From positions 4,092,001 through 4,156,000 of the forward strand of contig NC_134440.1 of assembly GCF_030867145.1 (NCBI RefSeq): DNA of 64,000 bases, given 5' to 3'. The notes below the pieces were generated by a model. It was not told where the DNA came from. It searched no databases and saw only the letters and a program-made list of their open reading frames with translations. Made by a program: the position numbers and the translations under genes. This document shows positions 13,601 to 28,600 of this stretch, piece after piece; the first letter of the stretch is position 1, and every line of letters starts with the position of its first letter. The DNA is from Opisthocomus hoazin (taxonomy: Eukaryota; Chordata; Aves; Opisthocomiformes; Opisthocomidae).

Positions 13601-16600
13601 GAGGTCTGTGGTCTGAATTATTGATAATGAATTGGTCCATGTGTTGTAATATGTTAAATAGCGCATTGGCCTGGAGTGATCTCCCAGTTGACACATGAGT
13701 TGCATAGTTAGGGATGCTTCCATGGCTGTTCTCTGTATGGGTTGCTTTACCAAAACCCTAGAAACAAAAGCCTCCGTCAGCAGTGAAAAATACGCTTTTG
13801 AGCATGGAGTTTTCAAAGCAGGGGAGAGGGTGCCAGACACTGCTGTGACAACGTAGATGTGAACAGTGGAGGAAGGTGGTGGTTCACTCGGGAGGGTCTT
13901 GGTGATTTCTTTGGATGCCAGGAAGCGTTACGTGTGGGCGAAAGCGGACTACGCATGGCTTTTGCTTTAGCCTGATCCTTTTCTGTGAGGCCTTAATAAG
14001 CTTACCGGTTTTGAGGAAGCTGCAGTGTGCGGAGCAGCTGGACCCTGCTGCACCTCTCACCGGTTTGGAGCATTTCCTTCTTGTAGCTCGCCGTGTGCTG
14101 AGTGTTGCGTTTCGGGCATCGAGGCGGGGGACCGCGTCTCAGGTGTGTGGTGAAACATGCGGGTGGCTGCGGCATTTCCTAACGCGGAGGGTCCGGAGTG
14201 TCGTTACCACGTCAGTCCTGGGTTCCAGGTCAGGGTTTGGGCCTGTTGCGGGAAGTCCCATTGTATTCCGTTTCTTAATAGATTTAAATAACCTTAAAAT
14301 GAGGATGGCAGGTTTTTTGGTGCTCTGTTGCATGCAGCTGGATGCACTCAAGTTCACCTGTTGGAGGCTGGTGGTGTAGGTGGCTTCTGGGCCTGGCTTT
14401 GCAGCCTCCCTGCCCACTCCTTCCTTTTTTTTTCTTGGTGGAAGTATGTTCCAGCCATGCCTGTGACGCTTACACGGGTACGGACACTGAGTTTAACTAG
14501 TCTGAGTTAGCACTTGTCTGGTTAGTTGTCCAGGTAGTCCTGGTCAGTTTGGTCTTGGTGCTAATAGAGCCGATGAGTTTTTGAGAGATCTCTGGGGGAG
14601 GGGTATAAACTTTTCATTTGCACAGTCCCCCTTGCTGTAGTGGGACCGTTACGAAGTTTGAGGCTGCTGAGACAAAATTGGAGCAAACAGAAGTAGCGGG
14701 GAGTTTGGGCTGAGGGGTCAAAGCCAGGGGAATGCCAGATTGCCTGGCTGTTGCGAATTCCTTGAAGCTCCGCAGGTTGCGGGGATGATGGCAGGAGCCA
14801 TTTGCTCTGGAGCTGTAATTGGAGTGTTTGTTTCGGCAGCAGCGACAATTTAAATAACACCCACTTCTTATTCCTGCTACACACACCCATTTCACGTGTG
14901 CCCGTGCAACTATTTGCAGGGTCCTGTGGTGAATTGATCAGGGTTTAAGAAAGAAAAGACAATACGTCTTCTTTCCCAGGTACTTTTTGATGTAGCTCAA
15001 TTACCCGATAAAACTTCTGGTGCATCACTAATAGCCCTGGCACAGGTGTGGCGACGGAATTTGGTATTGAAGTGTTTAAAGAAGTATGGAAGCTGAAGAA
15101 CGGCGGTGCTGCTTGCTTCCTCGTGCTTCCCTGCTGCCTCGGGACGCTGCCGTGGGACCTTGCAGGAAAGAGGTCTGTGTTACCTGTATGAGTTAACCAC
15201 ACTTCTCTGTGCTTTGAGGTGAGAGTGGGTGCCTGGTGGTCGAGTGTCACTTGTGGAGTCTTTATTGCCGCTGTGTGTGGTTCAGAGAGGTCTGGAATTG
15301 TACCCTGTGTGGGTTGCGATGCAGGGGCTTCGCATGTGTTCCTCCGATAAATGCTGGGAAACTTCTTCGTGGATAGCCAGGAGGATGCTTCTGAGTAGTA
15401 ACTGGTGAGTGAGCTTTGCAACTCAAGAGTAAACCACCTTGCACTGAAGGCTGTGTGACCAGCGCTCCAAATAATGAAAAATTGCCTTGGCTTCGACTCG
15501 CATGCTTACACCAGCTGGAACTGCCACCGGAGCCGCACCCGGCCGGAGAGCTCTGTGATCCCCAGCCGCTTCCCCACCTCCAGCTGCGCATTCCTGGTCC
15601 CTCCCTTGCGCTGGGCCAGCCGCGGACCTCACCTGGCCGAAGCCTGCCTGCAAGGGGCTCGTCGGGGGCCTCCTGCCCTGGCCCGGCTCCCCGAGGTGGC
15701 AGGTCGGGCACCAAGAGACGCTGGGGAGCGTGTGTGGCGAGCGGAGGTGATGGAGGGGTGGTGGCAGCCCCGGGCAGTGCGAGCTCAAGCTGCTGGAGAG
15801 CAGCAGCTCCCTCCAGGCAGACGCCCGCCGTTTGTCAGGTTGTTTCGTTAAAGGGGATCGAGCTTCTTAAAACCCAAATGATAAAAACCTTGCAGCGAGT
15901 GCCTGTCTGCGTGCGCTGCGGCGTGGGCCCTTGGTGAGAAATGAACACTTTGGTTGCTCGGAGGCTGGAGGGAGGAAGCGCTGGGAGGGAAATAACTAAT
16001 CTAACACATTTTTCTTGATGTGACTAACCATGAAGCAGTTTACCGAGTTGAAGAACCAACTTTTTGTAGGTAGAATAAACATCAGGAGTTATCTCTGGTA
16101 GTAACCACAAACTGCAGCGTGTTAGAGACAACTGATGTGTAAGATGCGCATCCTTCCAGGAGAGATTCGCTGAAACAAACTTCCTGGGCAGCGAAGAACC
16201 CGAGGCTGCACTTTCCCAAGGTGCTCTGACTCCAGGCAGCTCTGTTCCTGTGCCCGCTGACGCACCTCAGACCCTGCGCTAAGCCATTTGGCTGCGCGCT
16301 GGCACACAATTAACCGAGGCAGCTGAGCGCGGGGTCCCGGGAGGGCTGGAGCTGGTGTGGGGCAGGCGTGGGGTGCAGCTGGGTTGGCTCCTGCGGCCGA
16401 GGCACTGCAGCCTGGCACTGGCGTGGGTGGGAGGGGAAATGCTTGCTGTGGAAAGCTCCCAAGTGGGGAGGGACCCAGCCTGAGTCTTAGAAAATATGAA
16501 GACCTTTGGCTCAGCCCGTGTTTCGGAAGTCTGGACCTAGGAGAGAAACCAATTTGTCATTTGTTCGGCTTTTGTACAAGGAATTGAGGGTGAGCCTGGT

Positions 16601-19600
16601 TCAGCAACGCGTAAGGTGTGGGTGGCTGCCTCTCTTCGGGGTTTTGGTATGGCCGTATGACCCAACAGCACTGTCACTCTGGCACCTTTGGCTCCTGATC
16701 AAAGTTGTTCCAGCAGCTGCGAGGGCAGAGCCTTTCCCAGTTTCTTCAAGGAGCTGCTGCAGTTGACAAGCAGAGTTTTTCTTTTTTTGGGGACCACAAA
16801 AGCTTCAGGATAGGGAAAGAAGGAATCTGCTCTGCCTACTGGGGATATTTGATGTTAAGTAAGAAGCACTTCTTTTAAGGCATAGTTAGTCTAAGATACT
16901 GGATTTGGAGTTAAAATTAGTGTCAGCGTAGGTTTTATAAATAAAAACCCCCCATGTCTGGTTTTGCTGATAACGCTTTACTGCTATCTCGTCTCACCCA
17001 TTTTGCGCTTGGTGATAACTTCAAATAACTTGCTTTGGTCTGGGTAACACATGGCGTGACATGGCCCTGCTTACACGCTTGGCCTGTAAAGAAATATTTG
17101 AGGTAAAGGTAAGTACGTCACATTCAGTTTAATGTAAGTGTCAGTTGGTTTGTTCAGTATTCTAACAGCTAGATTATTCTTTCTGCAGGTAATTCATGCT
17201 TTCGGGGTTTGGAACAATATTTAAGTGCTAGCAAATTGCTTTAATTTGAGGTGCAATCTGCTAAACTTAACGGCATGTCAGTGTTTGCTGGGGCACGGCT
17301 TGCACGGGGCAGCGGTGCGTGCTGAAGTGTGATTGTTTAATACCAAAGTATACAATTTTCAGCACGTCCAAACAGTAGGTGGTAGAAATTTCTATTGAGG
17401 AATCACTGGAAATAAAGCGTAATTAGTTCTGTTTTACTGAACAAAGTGGCTCTCTGACGAAGCAGTTGGGGAGGAGAGGAATCCTGCGTCCGAGGCCATC
17501 TGTAGTATTCAGCAACATTCTCAGCTGGGTGTGTTTTGAAACTTTGTGCTGCAAAGGTGACTGTGCAGAGGTGGAAGGCTGGGCGAAGAGTGGCAGCCAG
17601 CACTCTCGTGGAGCAGCTTTCTCACGTGCTGTTTTCATGCGAAATCAGCTCAGACAGTATCACGATTATACTGCAGGTCTAAATTGATTTTTTATTTTTC
17701 TTAAGGACAGTAGAACTTCTGATGGTAGAGGAGCATGGGTTTTTCTCAAGGTGGTGATGCACGTTCATAACTTCTCTTGGGCGTACAAACTTCCAGCGCA
17801 TCTACAATCAGCTCCAAGTTTCTGTGACTTGAGCTGTCACTTAAAGCTGCTCAGTGTGTGACACTCCTTGTGCTGTGTAAACCAATTGCATGGGAAGGAA
17901 CGTGGAAGTTTGATGTCTGTATATTAATTATCACCCTGAAAATACAAGAAAAAATCATACCTCAATATTATAGTTTGTCCTTGGGGAAACTCCAGTTGAT
18001 TCTCGACCGGAGTTGAGCATGGTGGGATGGAAGATGCAAGAGGTGGTTTCAGATGCGCTTGCGAAGGTGAGGTGCCTGCAGCTTGTGGGGTAGGCACGCC
18101 GGTTAGGAACAGGACTGCGTCCTGAGAGCGCAGTCTCCGTTGCCATGCGTGTAACAGTTTCACTCTATTAAAATATGAGCTATTGGGTTTTGACTTTGTG
18201 TAGTATTTTCTTCACTGGACTTTTAAGACCAGCTGTCAAGGGGCATAACTATCAGTGGGCTTTCTTAAGTGGAAATTCAGTTTTTTGCTGCTAGGTTAGA
18301 AATAACTAGTGCCAGGTTGCAGCTTCCTCTGGGTGTTCTGTGTTTAAATGTAAATAAAATGCTGATGGGGTGCTGGGTGCTTTTGTCCTGTCGTGATCCC
18401 CCTGGGCGACTGGACTGGAGCTGGGTTAAAGCAGCCCTCCAGCTGGTGAGCTGGGCGGTGGAAGGTGCTGTGCTGACCGGCCTCTGGGGCAAGATGTCCT
18501 TTCTTCCCCAGCCAAAGGCAGAAAGCTCATTTGGTTTTTAAGTGGCTGCTAATGATTGTGCCACTGCAGGGAATGGCCGAGCATTCCCGACTGATGGGCA
18601 GGGGGCTCAGTGCTTCCCAGGCTGTGACCTCCACAGTCTGCAGAGAACGGAGCAGTTTGGAAACGGGTGACTGGCAGCAGCATTTTATCCAGAATTTGGG
18701 GAGCAGTGGTCCTAGGAGATGGGTAAATTGATTTCAAGTTTTTTTGCATATCCATAAAATTTCTGTATGGTATGTGCTGACCGAAATTCTGTATTGGTAA
18801 TTGCTCTTGAAAGGATTTGGTGATTTCTCTCCGAACTTGGTATTTAAAACTTTCCCAATTTGTAAGACTCTTTTTCTCAGGTTTTGTCAACCAATATGCC
18901 GTGCTTAAATTCTCATGAGCAGTCATGCAGGCATATTGTGCTTCTGTGTGATGGATTGATAAATTCCACAAGGCAGTGTATGCAGCGGGCTCTCACCTTG
19001 GCCGCCTTCATCGTTCAAGGCATTGGCTGAGAAGCTTCCCTAGCGTTTTGAAAGAAGTCGGCCTGCTACATTTAAAAGTACACCAATACTGTGATAGATA
19101 TTTTTATATTTTTAAGAAAAGAGTGAAAAGTTTATATTGTGGTGACATCAGTAGGGCTTTTCTGTATTATGCTGAGATATAAACTGCTCTGAAGAGCTCT
19201 GGGTGGACATTCCGTGTGATGGGTAACATAAGGTTTAAGAACTTGAGAAAGCTTTTGACCCTTTGAAGCCATTCTCATCAGGTCCTTAAATGCGTGTTGC
19301 ATATTTAAAATCTCCACAGGTTCTCTGGGGTGCATGACCGTTAAGCAGGTGATTGCAGAACGATTCTGTCCAGGCGATGCCTTTGAGGGTTATTTTCATC
19401 ATCTAGTTTGGTGTCTGACTTTGCTCTTGCCGTAACGCGGGTAGGTGACAACAGCGAGCTCCGGGGAAGGGAGAGCTTCCGTGCTGGGAGCTCCGGCTCT
19501 GCCGGCACCCGCCTGTGGTGCGTTAACTCTCAGCGTTGGCTTTTCACCTCCCCGAATAACTGCTGTCAAAGTACAGACCTCTGGCTGAGTGACTGCATCT

Positions 19601-22600
19601 CTTCTCACCGTAGGAAGCACCAAGATCATGATAAATCAAAAGGGGTGCATTTTAAGGCTGAATTTTCTGTGTATTCTGTATTATTCTGCCTGAATAATCT
19701 ACAAACTCTGTGTTTCTCATTAAATTAGGACCAGTCATTCTTGTGACTTGGTTGCACAGCAGCCTCATTTTATGGCTCTCTAAATTTTTAAGCAATAATT
19801 TTGGACTTCAGAGAGTAACTATCGAGATTCATCCGGTTAAACGTTCTGCATAGATGGAAGAGAAGGAAAAGTGGTTACCAGGTATGCGATGAAACTGTGT
19901 GATGGTTAGATGTCTGTAGGACCCGTGCAGTGACTGGGTTGTTTGGCCTTGTGTGTTACTGATGTCTTCCGTGGGTGTTATTTATTGTGCTGAAATTATC
20001 TGTAGCGATGGCTGCACCCGGGGGGGGGACGGACGTGTTGCGTTGTTTTGTACTCGGTTGTGCAGCTCAACGCTTGACAAGTCTCGTTCTGTAAGACGTG
20101 CTACGTTGTTCTGCTGAGTGTTCCACGTGTTTGTCGCTGGAGGTGGGATCAGCAGTGTTGATACCAGGAGACAGGGGATGTACGGGGCTGGGTCAGACCT
20201 CCTGGTGACCTTGGTTGGTCGTGTTCTGTTACGCTTTGCTCTGGCAGGGCCGTGCTGTTCGAGAAACGTGCTGGGGTGTTGGGATGCAGAGGGGTGAGCA
20301 CGGGGGGTTGAGATGGCGAGATGAAGTGACTGCAGAGCCCGAGTGGTGAGGAGCTGCCTGCGAAGGCTGGGACAGCCTCGGGCTTTCTGCGGGGCTCCCG
20401 GTCGCTCGGGACGCTGCCCTTGGACGGCACAGGCCAGGGGGGCAGCGAATTCTGAAGTGTTGAATTTCCTACGTCCTTTATAATACCAACAGCTTTGTAT
20501 AATTGCCTGTACGTATCTCTGAGAGGACAGAATTGAGGATCACTCTTTTGAGTCTAGTTCGGATTGGATAAACGGGGGTTTCAGTGCGTTTCTGCTACTT
20601 GCTGTTCAGTGTCTGTTCCCCAGGTGTCGATCAGGTGGAAGGGACGTCATGGAGCAATGTGGTCCGTCACCTTCACTGAAGTAGCATCACCTGTATAAAA
20701 CAGCTCCTTCCGGAGTTGTCTGATCTGTTCTGAAACCTCCGTGGTGGCTATGGAAGCCATTTCAGTGCATTGGTAGCTCTCTGGTTATCGCTAACACAGA
20801 GTCAGTGTTTGTCTTTTTGCAAGTTAGGCCAGTGAGCGTGAAAACAGTTGATCACCATTTTCTTTATTATGACTAATAATGTCTAGGAAGGCTGATTTCA
20901 AGCTTTGTGTGACTCCTCACTATTTTTTTAATATTGTGTTAGCTGAGTACTTAAACTTTTGCTTATCAACAATGTTTTCAAAACCTCTGATCACTGCTCT
21001 CCTCTGCACTCCTCTATCTATGCGTTGTTCTTGAACTGTGCCACCTTGAGATGAACATGTAATTCCAGCTGAATTTGATTCCTGTGCCATTCCGTGTCAG
21101 TATGGTGTTGAGTGAAAAACAAGACTAAAACTGTCTTGCTTGCAGCGTGCCATGGTGGGTGCCACTGAGGCTGTGTTCTGCCCCGCTGTGACGATGACTG
21201 CCTGGCTTTGGTCCACGCTGCCCACTCCCCTGCTTGCTCTGGTTGCTGGGCTGGAATTTGTGCCACACGTGTTTCCAGTTCAGTAGTGTTTCATGTAACC
21301 CACCTTTACTGCAACTGCCGGGCTTTTTAAATCAGGCTAATAAATTTGTTCCCCAAAAAGGTTTTGCCCAGCTTCATGGTCTGGTGGTTTGGGGTTGTTT
21401 GGTTTTTTTTTGGGGGGGGAGGGGAGGTGGAAAAAGAAGTGCGAGGTGTCATGTTGGAGCAAGTCTTAAAAATTTCATCTACAGCTGAGGGGCAGGCACT
21501 GCAGGTACGATTCTTATGGTATTATACGAAATGCTTAGTGAATATTGAAGCTGACAGACAATTATTCCTCTCTGTAGTAACAAGAATGTCTTCCAATTAT
21601 TGGCTAATAAATATGAATGGAGAAAAGAGTTCTGCTGCTGACTGTTTTCTATTTGCCTTAAAGACCTCTTCCTGTAGAGCAGGCAGCCTTCCCTCAACGC
21701 GCCGCCGCTGCTGTCTCGTCAGCTGGTGGTGTTCGGGGCGTCCACCTGCTCTCCCTAAGCCGTTTTTTCCTACCTCTTGTATCTTCCTTCTAAACAACTC
21801 CACCGATGGATACTCGTGTCGTTGGGTGGTTTCCTCTGCCTTATCAAAGCATGGTGTGGTTTCCTGCTACGTGAAGGCCAACCTTGAGGGCTTCTGCCGG
21901 GGTTAGACGTCTCCTTTGGAGCAGACCGTGTGGAGAAGAGCTAGAGTGTCCATGGCACTGACCGACGGCTGTGGATTTGTCTCGAGGCTGCGTGTAACTG
22001 CCGGGGCAAACTGTGTTCTGCTGGCAAACTCTGCTTAATCTCTTGGCTGTTCCAGTCTCCCTGCACCTTACTTCTGTGCGTGCAGACTGCCAAAAGGTAA
22101 CGGAGGCTGAACTGTTGTCTCGCGCAAGTGAAGTATTTTGGGTCTGCTGATTTCTTCGCAATGCAGCGTTTTATTGGAATCTGACCTTACGCTTGTTTGA
22201 TGATCCTGGCTTTGTAAAGTACCAGTGGGAAGGTATCTGGATGATGTTACTTTACCATTAAATAAAGCCTAAGTATAAATAAAATGTATGCGGATTGTTT
22301 TGACTCGTCATATTAGACCTGGAGATTTAAAATCCAGAGGTAAGGATAAGTGCTGGCGGTGCCTAGCCACTTTTTTGACTGTTCATAGTAGTCAAGGAGT
22401 GTTTCTTCTACCTGTTCTTTTGCAGCACAAATTTCTGATCAGTTTTCAGAGCATGGACTCCAAATGAATTTCGTTGCAGAAGATACTCTCGGTGGATGAC
22501 TTTCAACCCAAAATCATTGATTCATTCACATTTAACGATCTGATTTACTAAATACAATTAGAAAACTGGCCTCCACCTTTAAGATTACATTTTGTGTCCT

Positions 22601-25600
22601 GGTGAATGTTTGAACTCCGCTTAGCAAACTGACTTTCAAACATTTTCAATATTAATGAACAACGTAGTGCATGGTCATCTTTTTGGTATGTACTTTCTGT
22701 GACTACTATCTGGTGTACCCTATCTTTAGACAACATCGTGTCGTGTTGGGGGTAGGGGAAACTGTTAATAGAGCAGTTGCAAGGGAACTGAACTAAATAC
22801 CAGCAGGTTCTAACCTGAATTCTAGCTTTCTGTGTTTGGTCTGTATCTTTGAAAAAAATGGCATTGTAGTTTACTGCCCATGATATGTATTGTTAGGGTC
22901 TGGTGTCTAACGCGTCCTAAATGGAGCGCTGAAGAAACGCTCTGCTGCTGTATTTCCATTGCCGCATTTCAATAAAGCCTACTATGAACAGCAACTTTTC
23001 TCCTCTTCTTATTCCATGTTTCAGATTATTACCCAATGAAGTAGCTTTTATATGAATGCAGTGCTGGGAGCAAGACCGGGTGCTGCTCAGAGACCCCGCT
23101 CCGGGGTAGGGGTTGGTGCTGAGGTGCAGGTGATCGCTGCGCTGCTTGGGAGAAGATAAATGTGAGTGGAGGGTGTTGCTCATGGTGCTGTTGCTGTGTC
23201 TCCTTTGGAATCGGTTCTGCCTTCTGCAATTTCAGCAGCATTGACCTTGAACCTGGGATTTTTGTGAATGTTATCCTGTGCTACCGAAAGATATAAATGG
23301 CCCGTGGGTATATGACAGTTTTTATAACTACCCAATAAAATGCTGCTGTCCCGAGGAGCAGGGGGAGGCAATAAAAAATGGTGCAAATGCTCCTGTGAAC
23401 TTCTGTATAGACCATACTGCGTTTCTTAGGTTAATTGCCAGCAGGAAACACCAACTTGGCAACAGAGATCTGGATTTGTGGCTGTAGGAAATGCAGAAAG
23501 ATCTGTTGAGTCTTCCATGGTGCATCCGCTTATCTGCTTGCTTTTGTAAAATTGCGTTGATACTTCAGGTGGGAAAATGTTACAAAAATACTTTCCTTGA
23601 AACTAGCAAAATGTTGAGTATTTATAGCATATTCTGAGGAACGAAGTTGAAGTATGATGTGAAATACATTCTCTCAAAGCCAGTGTCTTCTGCTAAGTCT
23701 GTATTGTCTGTTTCTAAATGCTTACAGTGCAGTCGGATTGTCGATTATTGTAAGTTGTGATTTCAGGAGGACAGTGGCGTTAGCGCTGGTCTGGGGAAAG
23801 GTGCAGTGGTAGGGAGGGTAGGCGTACCGGGCCAAGCGTAAATACGCCGTAGAGACTTTAACAGGTGCTGATGTGACCCGTACGGATGGTGACGATACCG
23901 TGTCGAAAGGTGCTTTTGGTGCTGTTGTATGAACTTTATGCAAATGATTACAAAGACCTTTTCTAGCCAGAATCCAGTAGGATAGGAATCTGTACCAGCA
24001 GTTTCACTGCAAGGTGTTTGAATTTGTGCTCCTAGCTCTTGGGTTTTCGTGCTACAAGAAAAGACCTACTCCTTCTCCTACTCCAGGCCTGAATAACAAA
24101 GTGTCTCAGCAACATCATCCTTGTGAAGCCAGATCTGGTTTGTCGTCTATTGTGGTCCAGTCATGCATGCAAACATCTTTAGAAACATCCCCGTGAAACA
24201 GTTAAAACAAAATTGCTTTATTCACACCACTGCAATTGAGTGTTTCTGTAACACTTGTTTCTTGGGCAGCAGCGGAGTGAGATGCAGGTTGTCCTGAGCG
24301 CTGGTGCTCGTTCTGTGTTTTGTATCTGGACTGGTCTGTAGGCGAAGGAAGAGAGTCGAAGCGTAACATCTGAGTGCGCTGGTCCGGCGTGAAACGCGTC
24401 CCAGCACGTGGAAGCGGCGATACCAGCTCGCGTGCGGCTGCCGAGTTTGCTCTTTTCAAATCTGCCGGGGCAGGAGGCGGTGGGATTGGAGGTGGCAGGG
24501 AACAGCCGTGCGTTAAACTGCCCGAACCCGAACACGCTTTTTGTCCTCTTAAACTGCTGTCTAACGCTTACCCTGAAGTTAGTTACTGAACTGTTCTTGA
24601 TTTATAAAAGCTAAAATAGGATTAAGATGGCAGTTAAAAAAAGGAAATAAAGCTGCTTGATCTTTTCCAGAGAGTTCAGAAACCCATGCTTTTGTCTGAG
24701 GCTGTAGTAAAAACATTTAGTGCTTAACTTGGAAAAGATCTCAGATACCAGTAGTAAGCGCCAGAGTATGGCTGAATGACTTAAGGAGAATAAATAAGAT
24801 TTGTTTTCTGTGGCTGTCATTAGGGTTGGCTGGAAGGGATTATTGCAGATGACTCAAAGCAGATGTTCTCCAGTAAACTTTCGAGTGAATTAGTCTGCGT
24901 GCCAGTCAGTCTTCACAGCCCGGGAATAGCATGGGATAATTTGAAATGCCGTATAAATTAGTCTTAGCTGTTTTCTGCAGGCTCCTAAATACGAGGTCCT
25001 GGGGTTGCTTGGTGGAAGTTCTTGGTTTGGGGTGGTAGTAGCGGGTTGCAGTGTGAGTAGACAAAGGCAAACAGAAACTAAAACAATGTGCAAGTTCCTG
25101 AGACGCTGACTTACGCAAGTGTACTCCTGACCGGTGTCTGAGGAGAGCAGGGCTGCCAAGCTCCCTGTCCCAGTCTGCTGTAGGTTGCTTCGCCTGTCTG
25201 CTGTGTAGCCAATGAGCGTTTTGAGTAGCAGCCTGCATTAATAAATTATCTTTTCTGGTGCTGCTCTAAGTAGGGTAATGTCCTGGTAGGGTTTGTAACT
25301 TTAGTCTCACATCAGCTATGTGACAATTATTAACTTTGTTAAGCCAATAACAGATGGTTTAAGGTGAAGGTACTGACGTGCTGCTGTTACCAAGAGAGCG
25401 TCTGGTCAATGAGAAGACACCTGTCTGAGGCGGTTTGGGGAGGTCGTCTCGTTTTCATCATAGCGTTCAACTCTGCCACAAGAAATTTCATAGTCTAGAT
25501 TATAACTTTGAAATTGGAGAATGTGATTTTTATTAGAAGTTTCTCTTTATGGCAGTTTTGGTGAAGCATTCAAAGAAAACTACACGAAAGTACTGGGGAA

Positions 25601-28600
25601 GGGTGGAGAAGTTGCTGGACCTGCCTGAACATTGTGTTTATATGCTTCTCAAGAGCGACGCTTCCCTGCAAGTCAAAAAGAAGTTAAAAATGAGAGGAGC
25701 TTCTTGCAGTTGGTCTCGAGGGTGAGCCTTAGTGCTCCTTGCAGCAACTGCTTCAGTGCGACAGCGTGTTTTCCACTGGTTACAAATGTGTGGAGAGTCC
25801 AAAATGGGGGTTGGTGTTTTACCAGAAGGGGGGCGATAGGCACAGACTCCGCGGTGTAACGCTGCTTTCGCTTCATTAATTGGCACCATGTGTCCCTCGA
25901 CAGAGGGAGTGAAGCAACAGGCTATCAGTCTCGGTATAGACCTGGTCCCTGGTAGCCAATTTAGCATTCGGGGGCATCCGTTTATGCATATTTAGTATAA
26001 TGAAACAAAGGCAAAGCTGTTGCTGGAAATTCCCTGACCAATTTCATCTTTCTGTAGGTGTGTATATACACGAGCATATCGCTTTCCGCATTGTGAGCTT
26101 TTGTTAGACTAATGATCCTTTCTTGCTATCAGTTTGTCATTTAGATAATGAATATTTGGGGATTACCGGTAACTGCAAAAATAATTGTACCAATTATTGG
26201 TGTGTTCAATACACAGAGCCTTTTTGAACCCTGGTAATTCATCGTCTAACATACGTGTTGGGAAGGAGAGCATCATGTTTTGCAAGTCTAAAAATGTTTG
26301 TCTGGAAACTCCCAGAATTGAGCATTAGCTATTCTGAGTGCTCTGGTTCTAAAAATCGAGGGGAAGGAAAAAAAAAAAAAAAAAAAGGAACACCACACCT
26401 TGATGTTATGTATTACTTAAACTGTGGTGCTAAATCATCCTTTCTAGGCATGGAGGGCAGTGCAAGGATCAAAACATGGAATAAAGTCACAGAATCACAG
26501 AATGGTCGGGGTTGGAAGGGACCTCTGTGGGTCACCTAGCCCAACCCCCTGCCCAAGCAGGGTCACCTACAGTAGGCTGTAGAGGACCTTGTCCAGGTGG
26601 GTCTTGAATATCTCCAGAGAAGGAGACTCCACAACCTCCCTGGGCAGCCTGGGCCAGGGCTCCGTCACCCTCAGAGGGAAGAAGTTCTTCCTCGGGTTCA
26701 GCTGGAGCTTCCTCTGCTTCAGTTTGTGCCCATTGCCCCTTGTCCTGTCACTGGGCACCACTGGAAAGAGCTTGGACCCATACTCCTGACACCCACCCTG
26801 CAGATATTTGTAAGCATTTCTAAGGTCCCCTCTCAGCCTTCTCTTCTCCAGGCTGAACAAGCCCAGCTCCCTCAACCTCTCCTCGTAGGAGAGATGCTCC
26901 AGTCCCCTCATCCTCGTAGCCCTCCGCTGGACTCTCTCCAGTAGCTCCTCATCTTTCTTGAACTGGGGAGCCCAGAACTTGACAGAGTACTCCAGATGAG
27001 GCCTCACTAGGGCAGTGTAGAGGGGAAGGAGAACCTCCCTTGCCCTGCTGTCAGTGCGCTGAAGTGAAATAGTAAGAACTAAAATATGTCAAAATATGCG
27101 CTATTGCTGCTTTGAAGCTTAAGCGGAGTTTTACCAGCCCTGAGCGGATGGTAGGGCTTTAAATATCTGCCGAGGCATTGTAGTTCAGTGAAGAAAAGAC
27201 CATGAGAAATTAATTCATCTTTGGTCTGAAGCTGATTTTACAACCTGTAAGATTTACCAGCATTCAAAGCCTATATAGGCTTTAAAAATAAAGGAACTCT
27301 AAAAATCAGGCAAAGCATTTAATTGCTGCCATACATATCTGAGTATCTCCAACATTAAGCAGTCCTGCTGTGATGGAATAAACATTGTCTATGCACAAGA
27401 CTTTCTGCAAGGAAGAGACTTCCGCTCCTGATTCTCCTGTTGTGTCTTAGGGGAAGGGTAGAATTGACCTGAAAAATTTAATTCTTACAAACTTGCAGTG
27501 TTTTTAACATGAAGAATCTTGCTGCAGGGTGTGTGGCTGGGAGGGCAGGACTGCCTGACTCTGCTCCTGGTAAGCCTTTAGGATAACGTGGGATCCATCG
27601 GAGGTTCTTGCTGTGAGATTTTGCTCAGGTGCAGTTCACGTCCAGTTGAGTCACAAATGATATTAAGCAATAAACGAGACTGTGATGCAATTTTTCCTTT
27701 GCTTATCTTTTAAATCTATCTACAAAGGTGAATTGGAAATTCCAGGGTTTGGTGCTTTTAACGGCAGGTAATGGAAGTAAGGATCTCTGTGTAGTCTGAG
27801 CTTTTTCACAGAAGTTATTAAAATCACACTTGTGCTTAAGATCTACGGCTTGTGGCAACTGCTGTTGTGTGGAGCTTGCTCACGCACGCAGAGACGGTGC
27901 AGCGAAGCCCATCAGAAAGCCTGACAGACGCCTTGTTCCTGTAATGTGACTTTCTGCCATTACTCCTCGCCTTCCTGCATGTCGGGAAATGCAATTCCGG
28001 AGCGAGCGTGCAGTCTCCCGGGTGTCTGCGGAGGAGCCGAGGCCGCATCCCAGCCGGGTGCTGGGCGCTGGGCTGAGGACACGTCCAGGGCACAGCGCCT
28101 GCTTCGCCTCCGCGCTTGAGCTGCCTCCGAGCTCGTACCTGGGTTTTCAGGCTCTTGGTGTGTAGCTGCAGGAAGCATCGATAATTCAAACAGAAGTGTA
28201 GAACGGTGACTTGTGTAAACGGAAAGCAGTGCCTAAAGGAGTAAACGCAAGATTTCTGCTGTGACTCGTCGCTCTTCCTGGTCCACTTGGCACTTTGGTT
28301 ACTGGTTAGGCCGTAGGACAGTTAGCGAGCACCTCGGGTAGGGGTCTCGGAGCTTTGCTAGTAAGCCACACTGGTTTCATTGCTAACGTTTCCTTTAGTT
28401 TTACATAAGAGTGTGTTTGTTACAGCTCCTGCAGTTTCCAACTAGGTCAGTAAAGTGTCCTTGTCCCTATTCTTTGAACAATCAGCTCCCCGAAGCCAGA
28501 CAGTGTGATAGCAATTTTGTGATTAATGCTTCCAGCAATTAGAAAGTGGAAGGTCTTAAATTACACTTGGTAACTAAGACCCGTACGTGAAACGTGAAGT

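Noticed and set aside
15416-15937. 173-codon plus-strand frame in MED26 intron 1
   Set aside because: Coincides with a GC-rich block, opposed by a 150-codon minus frame, with low-complexity Pro/Ser/Arg sequence; kept only as a possible regulatory block.
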